A DNA stretch of 52,459 bases from a virus. The translations under genes and the position numbers were made by a program. The notes under the pieces were generated by a model, which was not told the origin of the DNA, did no database searches, and saw only the letters and a program-made list of their open reading frames with translations. Each line of letters begins with the position of its first letter. Positions within the stretch are counted from its first letter, which is position 1. The stretch spans positions 1 through 52,459 of the IMG/VR virus record IMGVR_UViG_3300005841_000040, one strand, 5' to 3'. Below are positions 1 through 8,005 of this stretch, in pieces.

Positions 1-150
1 GCCGACAAGGGAGACGATCTCGTCGCAGCTGCCAACGCGATCACTGCGGGCGTGGCCATGTGTTCGGCTTGCGAGGCTCCAGCGGACGATCCGAAGGTGC
101 AAAGCTGCACGGCTCCGGAATGTCCTCATATTGGCCGGGAGGCAGCATGA
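1..150 (+). CDS. C-terminal part of a small Cys-containing protein, cut by the window edge
   Basis: Frame 1 is open from the first base to a TGA at 148-150. The readable end carries four cysteines in a CSAC ... CTAPEC arrangement, which could be a small zinc-binding knuckle. The start lies outside the window, so the family cannot be named. Codon composition resembles the early genes further right and no stop interrupts the frame. A leftward frame at 41-235 overlaps it; I prefer the rightward reading because of the cysteine pattern, but the margin is small. Confidence 0.45.
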   Translation, partial: ADKGDDLVAAANAITAGVAMCSACEAPADDPKVQSCTAPECPHIGREAA

Positions 151-212
151 AGTCTTCGTTTTCCGAAGCCGCCGCACGGGCGGCCGGGTCGCCGGCGCGG
201 CGGGGGGCCGTA

Positions 213-413
213 TCATCGACATTCCGCCGCGCCAATCGATTTATATCCGACGTGATAAGTCCTCGATTGCTTGCGCGCCGTCGAATCCGGCAAAGGCTGG
301 CGGAGATCGCGGAATATCGTGTCGATCCGCTCGTTGGTAAGCGCTTTCAGCCGCGCCCTTATCGCGCCTCGACTGGTCATCATCATAGGCAGATGGTTCA
401 TCATGTTCATCAT
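213..413 (-). CDS. Small leftward hypothetical protein
   Basis: The 66-residue product has a Met-rich start followed by a basic, probably helical segment (RGAIRARLKALTNERIDTIF). On the minus strand an AGGA ribosome-binding site sits about seven bases before the ATG at 413, which is the main reason to accept the gene. It would be read away from the early operon at 726, so the 414-725 gap could be a divergent control region. No family is recognised, and no helix-turn-helix can be claimed. Overlapping rightward frames here have weaker start signals. Confidence 0.4.
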   Translation of the reverse strand: MMNMMNHLPMMMTSRGAIRARLKALTNERIDTIFRDLRQPLPDSTARKQSRTYHVGYKSIGAAECR

Positions 414-725
414 GGTGTGTCCTGTAGTTCTGATCGTGTGGCGAGAGAGAGTGCATCAACTTTCTCATGCGGAATGAATACATGGAGTTCGTTTCGCTGT
501 CGCTGGGGGCAAGTGGTTAAACTGATTGGTAAATTGAGTCAGATTGGCACGCTGCGGCGCAATAATGCCGCCGCTCGGCCATGCTGAAGAGTTTCGCGGG
601 GGCATCATCCGCCTGACCGGCGGCCGGATCAACGCATCACATTGAGAGAATTCAGCGGCCCTTTGCCGCTTGGAATTTTGCGCCCGGCGCACGGGGCGGT
701 CGCGTGCGCGTGGAGGGAGTGAAGG
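414..725. promoter_or_regulatory. Intergenic control region before the early operon
   Basis: No convincing gene is seen here. The stretch at about 515-550 is AT-rich compared with its surroundings and holds CTGATT and AGTCAG elements that form an imperfect inverted repeat, with a TAAATT that could serve as a -10 hexamer. A strong GGAGGGAG ribosome-binding site closes the region just before the ATG at 726. Its position between a leftward small ORF and the rightward early genes fits a divergent promoter/operator, but no matching repressor gene is identified in the window. Confidence 0.3.
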
Positions 726-1148
726 ATGATGACAGACAAGAACGAATCCGGCCCGATCATCGACCAGCCGTCGCGGGCAGCTGATGGCGGATATGTTCCC
801 GGCGCCTGCAATACGTTGGCAGAATTCGTGCGCACTCTTGAGGACGGGCAGTTCGACGCTGACTGCTACGCCGCCATCCGTGACCTTGCGGCCAAGATGA
901 ACGAGCACGCTTGGCACAATGGCGGGAAGTCAAAGGGCAAGGTCACGATCACGTTGGATTTTGGGCAGGAGGGGCAGGTCTGCTCCATCAAGTCCGCATT
1001 CAAGATCACTGAGCCTGTTGATACCAGGCCGAAGTCCATCCTCTGGCAGACGGAGGATCACCGCTTCACCCGAGCCCAACCGGGCCAGCAGCAGCTCTTC
1101 GGTATCCGCGATGTCAGCGGCAGCGATCGCGGCTTCCGCGACGCCTGA
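726..1148 (+). CDS. Early hypothetical protein paired with DUF2303
   Basis: First gene of the rightward early operon, 140 residues, soluble, with no membrane segment. The start is chosen for the GGAGGGAG sequence about ten bases upstream; a second ATG one codon later is equally possible. The middle (GKVTITLDFGQEGQVCSIKS) reads as a beta-strand core. It lies 29 bases before the DUF2303 gene. Small proteins of this kind commonly sit next to DUF2303 genes in prophages, so a joint role is likely but its nature is unknown. Confidence 0.7.
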   Translation: MMTDKNESGPIIDQPSRAADGGYVPGACNTLAEFVRTLEDGQFDADCYAAIRDLAAKMNEHAWHNGGKSKGKVTITLDFGQEGQVCSIKSAFKITEPVDTRPKSILWQTEDHRFTRAQPGQQQLFGIRDVSGSDRGFRDA

Positions 1149-1177
1149 CCTCACCGATCAACCACAGGAGACAAGCA

Positions 1178-2104
1178 ATGGATGACGTTAACAAGGGGCC
1201 GATCGGCGAGGCCCGGGACTTCATCGAGACGTATTTCAAGCATGAATTGATCGAGGTGACTGAGCCTGGCACCGGAACGGCCGCGCTGTTCGAAGTCACT
1301 CCAAAAGAGGGCTACCGGGTTATCTCGGCGAATAGTTTCGATACTTATCGCGAGCGACCTATCCGGCGTAAGGGCACGGCACACCTTCTCTCGCTCGACA
1401 GTCTGATCGACCACAGCAATCGTTTCAGCGACAGCGACAGCGTTATTTTCGCGGATGATGACCGCAAGGCACCATCGATCACCACGGTGCTGGATTATCA
1501 CCGCGCCCAGGCAGACGGCGATCCGCGCTTTGGCGTTCACCGCAACCATTTCGCATTCCCGCTTTCGGACGAATGGCAGGCGTGGACGAAGTCCAACAGC
1601 GTCGTGATGAAGATGGCGCAATTCGCCGAGTTCCTCGAAGACAGGATCATCGACGTGCTGCATCTCATCCCAGGCGAGGATGACCTTTCGGAGGAGCTGA
1701 AGAAATTCATTTCAGCGGGTGGCGGGGAGGCGATCATAGCGACCCCGCAAAAGTTGTTCGAACTGGCGCGCGGCCTCAAGGTCAACGAGGAAGCGGTAGT
1801 CCAGGAGGCTGTGACGCTCGCGAGCGGCGAGGGCCAGGTCCGCTTCGAGGTTTCGCACCGAGATGGCGCTGGTGCACCGTTGAGGGTGCCAAGCCTGTTC
1901 CTGATTGCCATCCCAGTATTTCGGAACGACATGCTTTACCGGCTTGCGGCACGCCTCAGATATCGCAAGACGGCCGAGGGCATCGTTTTCTGGTACGATC
2001 TATGGCGGGCCGACCGCACATTTGATCACGCCTTCAAGGAAGCGTGCGAGCGGGTCCGGGTCGAGACTGAGCTGCCGCTCTTCTACGGTAAACCAGAAGC
2101 CTGA
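1178..2104 (+). CDS. DUF2303 family protein (YfdQ-like)
   Basis: The 308-residue protein matches DUF2303, the family of YfdQ from an E. coli cryptic prophage. Recognisable features are an N-terminal segment setting out residues to be displayed (LHRAQADGDPRFG-like), the central HRNHFAFPLSDEWQAW block, an acidic helical middle ending in a predicted coiled segment, and a C-terminal IPVFRNDMLYRLAARLRYRK strand-helix region. The biochemical role of DUF2303 is unknown; it is an early phage gene often found near replication and recombination functions. The start has a good CAGGAGA site. No frameshift or truncation is seen. Confidence 0.85.
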   Translation: MDDVNKGPIGEARDFIETYFKHELIEVTEPGTGTAALFEVTPKEGYRVISANSFDTYRERPIRRKGTAHLLSLDSLIDHSNRFSDSDSVIFADDDRKAPSITTVLDYHRAQADGDPRFGVHRNHFAFPLSDEWQAWTKSNSVVMKMAQFAEFLEDRIIDVLHLIPGEDDLSEELKKFISAGGGEAIIATPQKLFELARGLKVNEEAVVQEAVTLASGEGQVRFEVSHRDGAGAPLRVPSLFLIAIPVFRNDMLYRLAARLRYRKTAEGIVFWYDLWRADRTFDHAFKEACERVRVETELPLFYGKPEA

Positions 2105-2114
2105 GGCGAAGGCC

Positions 2115-2327
2115 ATGGCGACGCCTTCGCTCGGGCTGTTCCGGGTATCGGAGCATCAGCAGCAGCCGCGCGATAAGCGCGGCCGGTTCAAGCATGTCGA
2201 ATATAGCAGCACACGGCAGGCCATACTTCGGAAAGCGATCGAGATCCGCGAGGGATTGGGGCTTCCGCATGATGGCCGGCTGGTGCCGTTCAACATGTCG
2301 CCGGAAACACGGGATCCGATCGCATGA
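2115..2327 (+). CDS. Small basic hypothetical protein
   Basis: Seventy residues, from an ATG with GAGGCGAAGG just upstream. An in-frame open stretch extends back to 1905 inside the DUF2303 gene, but nothing there looks coding in this frame, so the shorter start is used. The product is rich in Arg, Lys and Gln (QQQPRDKRGRFKHVEY), as expected for a nucleic-acid-associated protein. Its last codons overlap the RusA gene by ATGA, indicating translational coupling to recombination functions. No family recognised. Confidence 0.65.
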   Translation: MATPSLGLFRVSEHQQQPRDKRGRFKHVEYSSTRQAILRKAIEIREGLGLPHDGRLVPFNMSPETRDPIA

Positions 2328-2809
2328 GGGCCGCGCTCGCCAAGCTGCTCATGCCGGAGCCGAAGAAGAAGCGGCAGATCCAGGAGCGTCCGGCGCCGAT
2401 GCCGATCGACGACGTCAAGGACCTGCCAGCCGGCAAGCGCGTCATTCTGCATTTCCCGCCCGTGCTGTGCAATCCGAACACGCATGTGCATGAGCGGCTG
2501 AAGGCGCGGTCCCGCAAGCAATATCGGATCGCCTGCGCCTATGATGCGCATGCGGCCGGCTTCAATTTCCGGCTGCCCGTGATCCGCGCCGCGACCGGCA
2601 AAGTCCATATGGAGGTGGCATTCTTCCGCCCGCCCGGCGTGGCGCTCGATCGCGACAATGTTATCGCCAGCTTCAAGGCCGGACAGGACGGGATCGCCGA
2701 CGCGCTCCATATCGACGATAGCCGGTTCGTCATCGACTATCAGTTCCGGCGCGAAGCCCGCTCGTGCGTCGTCGTCACGCTCCTCGAGAATAGCGAGGTG
2801 GGCGGATGA
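2324..2809 (+). CDS. rusA: RusA-like Holliday junction resolvase
   Basis: RusA family enzymes are small metal-dependent nucleases that cut Holliday junctions during phage recombination and before packaging. In this 161-residue protein the core begins around residue 40 (KRVILHFPPV), and the C-terminal half carries the family's acidic pattern: RDNVIASFKAGQDGIADALHIDD then RFVID, which supplies the aspartates that bind the catalytic metal and the lysine of the active site. The length is usual for the family (about 120-160). It overlaps genes on both sides by ATGA, so expression is tied to the early operon. Confidence 0.85.
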   Translation: MRAALAKLLMPEPKKKRQIQERPAPMPIDDVKDLPAGKRVILHFPPVLCNPNTHVHERLKARSRKQYRIACAYDAHAAGFNFRLPVIRAATGKVHMEVAFFRPPGVALDRDNVIASFKAGQDGIADALHIDDSRFVIDYQFRREARSCVVVTLLENSEVGG

Positions 2810-3102
2810 CGAAGCCTCTGACGCGTCCTCTCGACCGCCAGCGCTGGAGCCCTGAAGAGGACGCGCTGCTCGCCCGGTTGCGAGCCGAGAACGTCTCCTA
2901 CGCCGAGATCAGCAAAAAGCACCTGCCACACCGGAGCGTCCGATCGATCGAGCTCCGCGCCCTGACCGGCGTTCACGACAGCTTCGATTCGGAACGGGTC
3001 AATCGCGCTAAACTGATCGAAGCGAACCGGCAGTTCGTGAAAGCCATCAACAAGCTTCGGGAGAAGGTCGCCCGGCGTCAAGCGACGGGGGCGCGGGCAT
3101 GA
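2806..3102 (+). CDS. SANT/Myb-like DNA-binding protein
   Basis: The N-terminal half reads RWSPEEDALLARLRAENVSY followed by AEISKKHLPHRSVRSIELRA. The spaced tryptophan, EED acidic patch and RS-x-x-I-ELRA third helix fit a single Myb/SANT or GcrA-like helix-turn-helix. The C-terminal third is Arg/Lys-rich and probably a helix. At 98 residues it could be a small early regulator or a nucleoid-type protein. It is coupled to RusA upstream and to the next gene downstream by ATGA overlaps. Its target is unknown. Confidence 0.65.
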   Translation: MTKPLTRPLDRQRWSPEEDALLARLRAENVSYAEISKKHLPHRSVRSIELRALTGVHDSFDSERVNRAKLIEANRQFVKAINKLREKVARRQATGARA

Positions 3103-3482
3103 AGCACGCTGCTCCGTCGCTGGGTTGCCGCTGTCGCCACTGCAAGTCGGCGCGTCTTTGCCTATGGGACCGGCTGTCCGATCAAAAGCGTAAGTTGCTG
3201 AAGGCACTTAGCTTCGCGGTGCCGAGACATCAGTCCGATCTCCCCGGTCGAACGTCGACCCGGCAGGCTCTTCGTACACAAGGTCTCGTCCGGCTTCATT
3301 ACCTCATCTCCGAAGATGATCCGCGAAGGGCGGGCATGCCCTATTTCACGCTCAGCCAAGCCGGTGATGAGCTTGTGCGCGCCGGCACGGCCGACGACGC
3401 AAGAATGCAGCTTGCGGTGGTGAACGGGTTGAAATCGTCCGGCGCCATTCCTGCCGATTATCAGCCGAGGATGGCGCGATGA
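3099..3482 (+). CDS. Hypothetical protein with Cys cluster and winged-helix-like core
   Basis: A 127-residue protein. The N-terminus has CRCRHCKSARLC, four closely spaced cysteines able to bind zinc. Residues 30-95 (LKALSFAVPRHQSDLPGRTSTRQALRTQGLV ending in YFTLSQAGDELV, given here in parts) have the rhythm of a winged-helix domain: helix, turn, recognition-like helix, then a beta hairpin. I infer a possible DNA-binding role; no named family is certain. It overlaps its neighbours by ATGA at both ends, just before the helicase-methyltransferase. Confidence 0.55.
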   Translation: MKHAAPSLGCRCRHCKSARLCLWDRLSDQKRKLLKALSFAVPRHQSDLPGRTSTRQALRTQGLVRLHYLISEDDPRRAGMPYFTLSQAGDELVRAGTADDARMQLAVVNGLKSSGAIPADYQPRMAR

Positions 3483-6244
3483 ACGCGCTCACGCTCGAAC
3501 AGATCGGGTTCGCACAGCCCGACTACATGGACTTCCTCAAGGCCAAGATCGCAGCCGCGCCGACCTTCGGGTTCGAAGTCGATCGATCGATCCTGTCGGC
3601 ATGCCTGAAGCCGCACCAAGGTGATATCTCGGCATGGGCGGTGAAGGGCGGCCGGCGCGCGGTGTTCGCCAATTTCGGGCTCGGCAAGACGCTGATCCAG
3701 CTCGAAATCATGCGCCTGGTGCTGCAGCATGCTGGCGGCTTCGGCCTAATCGTCGCGCCGCTCAACGTGATCCTTGAAGGCACGTTCGCTGCGGACGGCG
3801 CCAAGATCGGCGTGGAGCCTGTCTTCATCAAATCGACTGCAGAGTTTTTCGAGAAAGGTGGCGCGGCAACTGGCAGCCAAGGCGCGGGTTCGTCCCCCCT
3901 GTCCACCAGCCGGCCGGAGCAAGCGGACGCTGACGCCGCACCAAACGCTCCGGCCGGCACCCCAAGATTGTTCATCACCAACTATGAGAGCGTCCGCGAC
4001 GGGAAGATCGACCTGTCGCTCTTCTCAGCCGCATCGCTCGATGAAGCCGATTGCCTGCGTGGCTTCGGTGGCACCAAGACCTTCCGCGAATTCATGCGGC
4101 TGTTCGATGGCATGCCGTACAAGTTCGTGGCTACGGCCACTCCGGCGCCTAACGAATATATCGAGCTACTCGCATACGCCGCGTTCCTCGAGGTGATGGA
4201 CGTCGGGCAGGCGAAGACGCGCTTCTTCCGGCGCAACAGCGAGAAGGCCGATCAGCTCACACTTCATCCGCATAAGGAAGCCGAGTTCTGGCATTGGGTG
4301 AACAGCTGGGCGGCGTTCGTGCAGAAGCCGTCCGATCTCGGCCACAGCGACGAAGGCTATGATCTGCCGCCAATCGAGGTGCGCTGGCACGAGGTGCCGA
4401 CGAACCATGGCGCGGCCGGTACCGACAAGGCAGGGCAGGGGCTGCTGCTGAAGGCCGAGGCGATCGGCGTGATCGAGGCCTCGCGCGAGAAGCGCGACAG
4501 CCTCGACGCTCGCATTGCGAAGATGCTGGAGCTGCGCGCCGATGATCCGGCTGCGCACCGGCTGCTGTGGCATGATCTCGAAGCCGAGCGGCTGGCGATC
4601 GAGGCTGCCATTCCTGGGGTCACCAGCGTGTGGGGATCGCAGGATCTCGAAGACCGTGCCGTCGCCTTCAAGGGCTTCTCCGACGGCAGCATAGCCGAAT
4701 TAGCCACCAAGCCTGTCATCGCGGGCGCCGGGTGCAATTTCCAGAAGCATTGCTCGTGGGCGATCTTCCTCGGCATCGGCTTCAAGTTCCGCGACTTCAT
4801 CCAGGCGATCCACCGGATACAGAGATTCCTGCAGCCGAACGTCGTCCGGATCGACCTGATCTACACCGAAGCGGAGCGGGCCGTCCGGCGCGAGCTTGAG
4901 CGCAAATGGCGCGATCACGACGCGATGACCGCCCGCATGAGCGAGATCATCCGCACCTATGGGCTTGGGCTGTCCGGTGCGGCCGGAACGCTCGAGCGGA
5001 CCATCACGGATGGCTCTGCGCCGCGCGTGGAAACGGGAAACGGCTGGCGCGTGGTCAATGACGATACGGTGCTCGAAACGAAGCGCATGGCAAGCGACAG
5101 CGTGGGACTGATCGTCACCTCGATCCCGTTCTCGACGCAGTATGAATATACGCCGAGCTACAATGATTTCGGCCATACGGACGACAACGCCCATTTCTTC
5201 GCACAGCTCGATTATCTGACGCCGGAGCTGCTGCGCGTGCTGAAGCCCGGCCGGACCGCGGCGATCCATGTGAAGGATCGCATCCGACCTGGCGGGATGG
5301 ACGGGCTCGGCTTCCAGACCGTCGATCCATTCCACGCGCAGTGCATCGACCATTACCGGGCCCACGGCTTCGCCTATCTCGGGATGATCACGGTCGCAAC
5401 CGATGTCGTCCGCGAGAACAATCAGACCTATCGGCTCGGCTGGACCGAGCAATGCAAGGATGGCTCGCGCCAGGGCGTCGGCATGCCGGAATATGTGCTG
5501 CTGTTTCGCAAGCCACAGACCGATCGCTCACGCGGCTACGCCGATGATCCGGTCATCAAGAGCAAGCCCGATCTCGCCTGGGAAGTGACCGACGATCCCG
5601 ATGGCGGCCAATGGGCAGACGGCCCCTGGGATGAGGATATCGCGGATCTGCGCTCGGCCAGCATCGTGCCTGGTACCGGCTATTCGCGCGCCCGGTGGCA
5701 GATCGATGCGGCCGGCTTCTGGCGCTCGAGCGGAGATCGGACGCTCTCGATCGAGGATTTCGCGGGGCTTCCGCATGACGCGATCTACCGGCTGTTCCGC
5801 GGGCACAATTGGGCGACGGTCTACGACTATGAGGCGCACGTCCGCATCTCGGAAGAGATGGAGGCGAAGCACGCGCTGCCAACCGATTTCGCCTTGTTGC
5901 CGGCAACAAGTTGGCACCCGGATATATGGACCGATGTCGCCCGGATGCGGACCCTCAACGGCGAGCAGGCTGCGAAGGGGCGCGAGATGCATTTGTGCCC
6001 CTTGCAGTTCGATATCGTCGACCGGCTGATCGTCCAGCGCTCCATGCCCGGCGAGCTGGTCTACGACCCGTTCGGCGGCCTGATGACCGTCCCGCTGCGC
6101 GCCGTGAAGCTCGGCCGCACCGGCGCGGCCGCCGAACTCAACCCCGGCTATTTCGACGATGGCGTCCGGCACCTGCGCGCGCACGACGCGGCGCAGGCGA
6201 CGCCAAGCCTTTTCGATCTTCTCGACATGGAGGAAGCGGCGTGA
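3479..6244 (+). CDS. SNF2-type helicase fused to a beta-class DNA methyltransferase
   Basis: A 921-residue fusion of an ATP-driven DNA translocase and a DNA amino-methyltransferase. The N-terminal half has Walker A at 66-71 (FGLGKT), DEAD at 188-191, TATPAPN at 219-225, and a motif VI-like QAIHRIQRF at 442-450. The C-terminal half has a motif IV variant TSIPF at 547-551 instead of the usual (D/N/S)PP(Y/F), then KPGRTAAIHVKDR, and motif I late at VYDPFGG (861-867) with the acidic E886. Motif IV before motif I marks the beta class (N6-adenine or N4-cytosine). No nuclease domain is visible. Residues about 125-160 are a low-complexity Gly/Ser/Ala/Pro insert in the helicase. A translocating self-methylation enzyme is the simplest reading; substrate specificity is unknown. 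Confidence 0.88.
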   Translation: MNALTLEQIGFAQPDYMDFLKAKIAAAPTFGFEVDRSILSACLKPHQGDISAWAVKGGRRAVFANFGLGKTLIQLEIMRLVLQHAGGFGLIVAPLNVILEGTFAADGAKIGVEPVFIKSTAEFFEKGGAATGSQGAGSSPLSTSRPEQADADAAPNAPAGTPRLFITNYESVRDGKIDLSLFSAASLDEADCLRGFGGTKTFREFMRLFDGMPYKFVATATPAPNEYIELLAYAAFLEVMDVGQAKTRFFRRNSEKADQLTLHPHKEAEFWHWVNSWAAFVQKPSDLGHSDEGYDLPPIEVRWHEVPTNHGAAGTDKAGQGLLLKAEAIGVIEASREKRDSLDARIAKMLELRADDPAAHRLLWHDLEAERLAIEAAIPGVTSVWGSQDLEDRAVAFKGFSDGSIAELATKPVIAGAGCNFQKHCSWAIFLGIGFKFRDFIQAIHRIQRFLQPNVVRIDLIYTEAERAVRRELERKWRDHDAMTARMSEIIRTYGLGLSGAAGTLERTITDGSAPRVETGNGWRVVNDDTVLETKRMASDSVGLIVTSIPFSTQYEYTPSYNDFGHTDDNAHFFAQLDYLTPELLRVLKPGRTAAIHVKDRIRPGGMDGLGFQTVDPFHAQCIDHYRAHGFAYLGMITVATDVVRENNQTYRLGWTEQCKDGSRQGVGMPEYVLLFRKPQTDRSRGYADDPVIKSKPDLAWEVTDDPDGGQWADGPWDEDIADLRSASIVPGTGYSRARWQIDAAGFWRSSGDRTLSIEDFAGLPHDAIYRLFRGHNWATVYDYEAHVRISEEMEAKHALPTDFALLPATSWHPDIWTDVARMRTLNGEQAAKGREMHLCPLQFDIVDRLIVQRSMPGELVYDPFGGLMTVPLRAVKLGRTGAAAELNPGYFDDGVRHLRAHDAAQATPSLFDLLDMEEAA

Positions 6245-6930
6245 ACGCTCTTGCACGGGTTAAGGATGAAGTTGCCGGCCACATGGATCAGATCCTCGCG
6301 CTCTGGAAGCCGGGCCGGAAGATAACCGTGATCGTCCGGTCGCCCGGCGTGCCAGATCAAGACTTCATGATGACCAATGACGAAATGCCGGAAGTGCGCG
6401 AACTTATCAGGCGTCGCGAGCTCGGCGAAGTGGATCTCGACTGCCATAAACTAGATAACCCGCGCCAGGTCTTCTTCTACGAGCAAGACTTCTATGTGCT
6501 GTCGAACTTCTCAGCATTCTCATTGGTTTGGGGCGGATATCGCTTCGATACTTCCGAGCATGCATATCATTGGGAGAAGTTCAGGCTCGACGACACGATA
6601 GGCGGACAAGAACGCGATATTCAGCGCCGCATTCGCATAGCTCCGTCGGCGCATGACGCGTTCAAGTTCGCTGAGCTCAATCGCGAATTTCGTCGCCCGG
6701 ATTGGGATCAGATCAAGGTCGACGTGATGCGCCACATTCTGTGGAGCAAGGTCGAACAGCATGAATATGTCCGTCGCAAGCTGCTGGCCACCGGCGACCG
6801 CCAACTTATCGAGGATAGCTGGCGCGACGATTTCTGGGGTTGGGGTCAGAACCGCGACGGTCAGAACATGCTCGGCAAGCTCTGGATGGAGATCCGCGAG
6901 GAGCTTCGCGGCAACGGGGCTGCGGCGTGA
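6241..6930 (+). CDS. NADAR domain protein (YbiA/RibA-like N-glycosidase family)
   Basis: GTG start overlapping the helicase-methyltransferase stop as GTGA; 229 residues. Residues 78-222 form a NADAR domain: FYVLSNFS (84-91), SEHAYHWEKF (105-114), and the C-terminal FWGWGQN-RDGQNMLGKLW block (198-214). NADAR proteins cleave N-glycosidic bonds; members include YbiA, which acts on riboflavin intermediates, and others reported to remove ADP-ribose from guanosine, reversing DarT-type toxins. The first 75 residues (including KITVIVRSPG) are an extension not seen in the shortest members. In an early phage operon beside DNA methyltransferases, removal of ADP-ribose from phage DNA is an attractive role, but this is inference. 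Confidence 0.88.
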   Translation: MNALARVKDEVAGHMDQILALWKPGRKITVIVRSPGVPDQDFMMTNDEMPEVRELIRRRELGEVDLDCHKLDNPRQVFFYEQDFYVLSNFSAFSLVWGGYRFDTSEHAYHWEKFRLDDTIGGQERDIQRRIRIAPSAHDAFKFAELNREFRRPDWDQIKVDVMRHILWSKVEQHEYVRRKLLATGDRQLIEDSWRDDFWGWGQNRDGQNMLGKLWMEIREELRGNGAAA

Positions 6931-7190
6931 TCGCGAAACGCTACCGCTTCGAGGCCATTGACGAGCGCGCGATCCGGCTGCGGCTGGTCTCGGGCGATCT
7001 GTTCAACACCTACAAGCAGGCTGGCGATGGCGGTTGGCTGGTCGCCCTCGGCCCGATCTCGGATTGCGCCCGCATCGCCGACGCGCCGGATGAGGCATCG
7101 GCCGATCAACTCGTGGATTTGCTGCGCCTGTGCTCGAAACAACCCCGTGTTCTCCGTCCACCTGAGGACGATCAGGAACCTCGGGGATGA
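6927..7190 (+). CDS. Small hypothetical early protein
   Basis: GTG start in a GTGA overlap with the NADAR gene, giving 87 residues; a longer in-frame start at 6840 would run inside NADAR and is rejected. The product is acidic, with a hydrophobic core reading RYRFEAIDERAIRLRLVSG and GGWLVALGPISDCARIADA, compatible with a small alpha/beta fold. It ends overlapping the ParB-like gene by ATGA. No family recognised; the coupling on both sides supports that it is real. Confidence 0.6.
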   Translation: MIAKRYRFEAIDERAIRLRLVSGDLFNTYKQAGDGGWLVALGPISDCARIADAPDEASADQLVDLLRLCSKQPRVLRPPEDDQEPRG

Positions 7191-8005
7191 GCCGCCCCGC
7201 CACCACGCGACTGAAGATCAACGCGCCGACCGGCACGCCGCCGACGCTGGAGTGGATCGTGCCCGGCGATCTCTCGATCGACGAAGGCTATCAGCGCTCG
7301 CTGGCGACTGAAAACGCGCAGGCGTTGATCCGGCGCATCGCGATGTTCTGGGACTGGAGCCTCTGCCAGCCAATCAACGTCGCCCGGCGCGAGAACGGCG
7401 CGCTCATGGTCGTGGATGGCCAGCACCGTCATGCCGCGGCCATGCTGCGTGGCGACATCAAGGCGCTCCCGTGCGTGATCGCCGACTATCCTGATCGCGC
7501 GGCCGAGGCGGCGGCCTTCGTTGCGCTGAACAAGGAACGGCGCCCGCTGAACTCAGTCGACGTCTGGCGCGCGCAGCTCGCGGCCGGCGATGATCTGGCA
7601 AGGCAGGTGGCCGACCTGATCGCATCGGCCGGGCTGGCAGTCGCGACGCACAGCAACTATGTCGCGTGGAAGCCGCGCACCCTCTATTGCGTGCCGGGCA
7701 TCATCAAGGCCTATCGCGCGCACGGCCGGCACGTAACTTCGGCGGCATTGGTGGCGCTGGCGGAAGCGTTCGACGGCAAGGTGCTGCGCTATGCCGGCCA
7801 ATTGCTGCGTGCGCTTGTCCGCTTCTACGCGATTTCGCTTCAAGATGATGGGTTCGATCCCGATGCCTTCCTCGAACGGCTGGCGCTGAACAGTCAGGAA
7901 CAGTGGATGCGCGCGGCAGCCGAACGCATGGCGCGGCAAGGCGGCACGCAGATGGCGGCGCTGACCGATTGCTTCATCCACGCAACTCAACAGCAAGCCG
8001 CATGA
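7187..8005 (+). CDS. ParB/sulfiredoxin-fold domain protein
   Basis: A 272-residue protein with a ParB-like nuclease fold at the N-terminus: LSIDEGYQRSL opens the domain and VVDGQHRHAAAML is the diagnostic motif (the GxHRxxA box that in true ParB binds CTP). The rest is helical and lacks the clear ParB helix-turn-helix/dimer arrangement, so chromosome partitioning is unlikely. Phage ParB-like proteins of this size occur with methyltransferases and may be nucleases or NTP-binding regulators. It is coupled by ATGA to the GP88-like gene. The molecular role cannot be told from sequence. Confidence 0.75.
   Translation: MSRPATTRLKINAPTGTPPTLEWIVPGDLSIDEGYQRSLATENAQALIRRIAMFWDWSLCQPINVARRENGALMVVDGQHRHAAAMLRGDIKALPCVIADYPDRAAEAAAFVALNKERRPLNSVDVWRAQLAAGDDLARQVADLIASAGLAVATHSNYVAWKPRTLYCVPGIIKAYRAHGRHVTSAALVALAEAFDGKVLRYAGQLLRALVRFYAISLQDDGFDPDAFLERLALNSQEQWMRAAAERMARQGGTQMAALTDCFIHATQQQAA

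Noticed and set aside
41-235. Leftward 64-residue frame at the left edge
   Set aside because: It overlaps the Cys-bearing rightward frame open from the edge and has no convincing ribosome site; undecided, but the less likely of the two.
147-587. Rightward frame following the edge gene by ATGA overlap
   Set aside because: Only the first 70 residues look protein-like; the rest is rich in His, Ser and Arg as in shadow frames, and a leftward frame with a better ribosome site overlaps it.
465-917. Leftward 150-residue frame
   Set aside because: It crosses the start of the early operon and its composition (Arg, Pro, Ser) is that of an antisense shadow.
3479-6244. Reading the helicase-methyltransferase as part of DISARM, BREX or a type III restriction system
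   Set aside because: None of the partner genes of those systems is nearby and no nuclease domain is visible; the gene is embedded in a phage early operon.
7553-7996. Leftward frame inside the ParB-like gene
   Set aside because: Antisense shadow with no independent start signal; the rightward gene has a clear domain motif.
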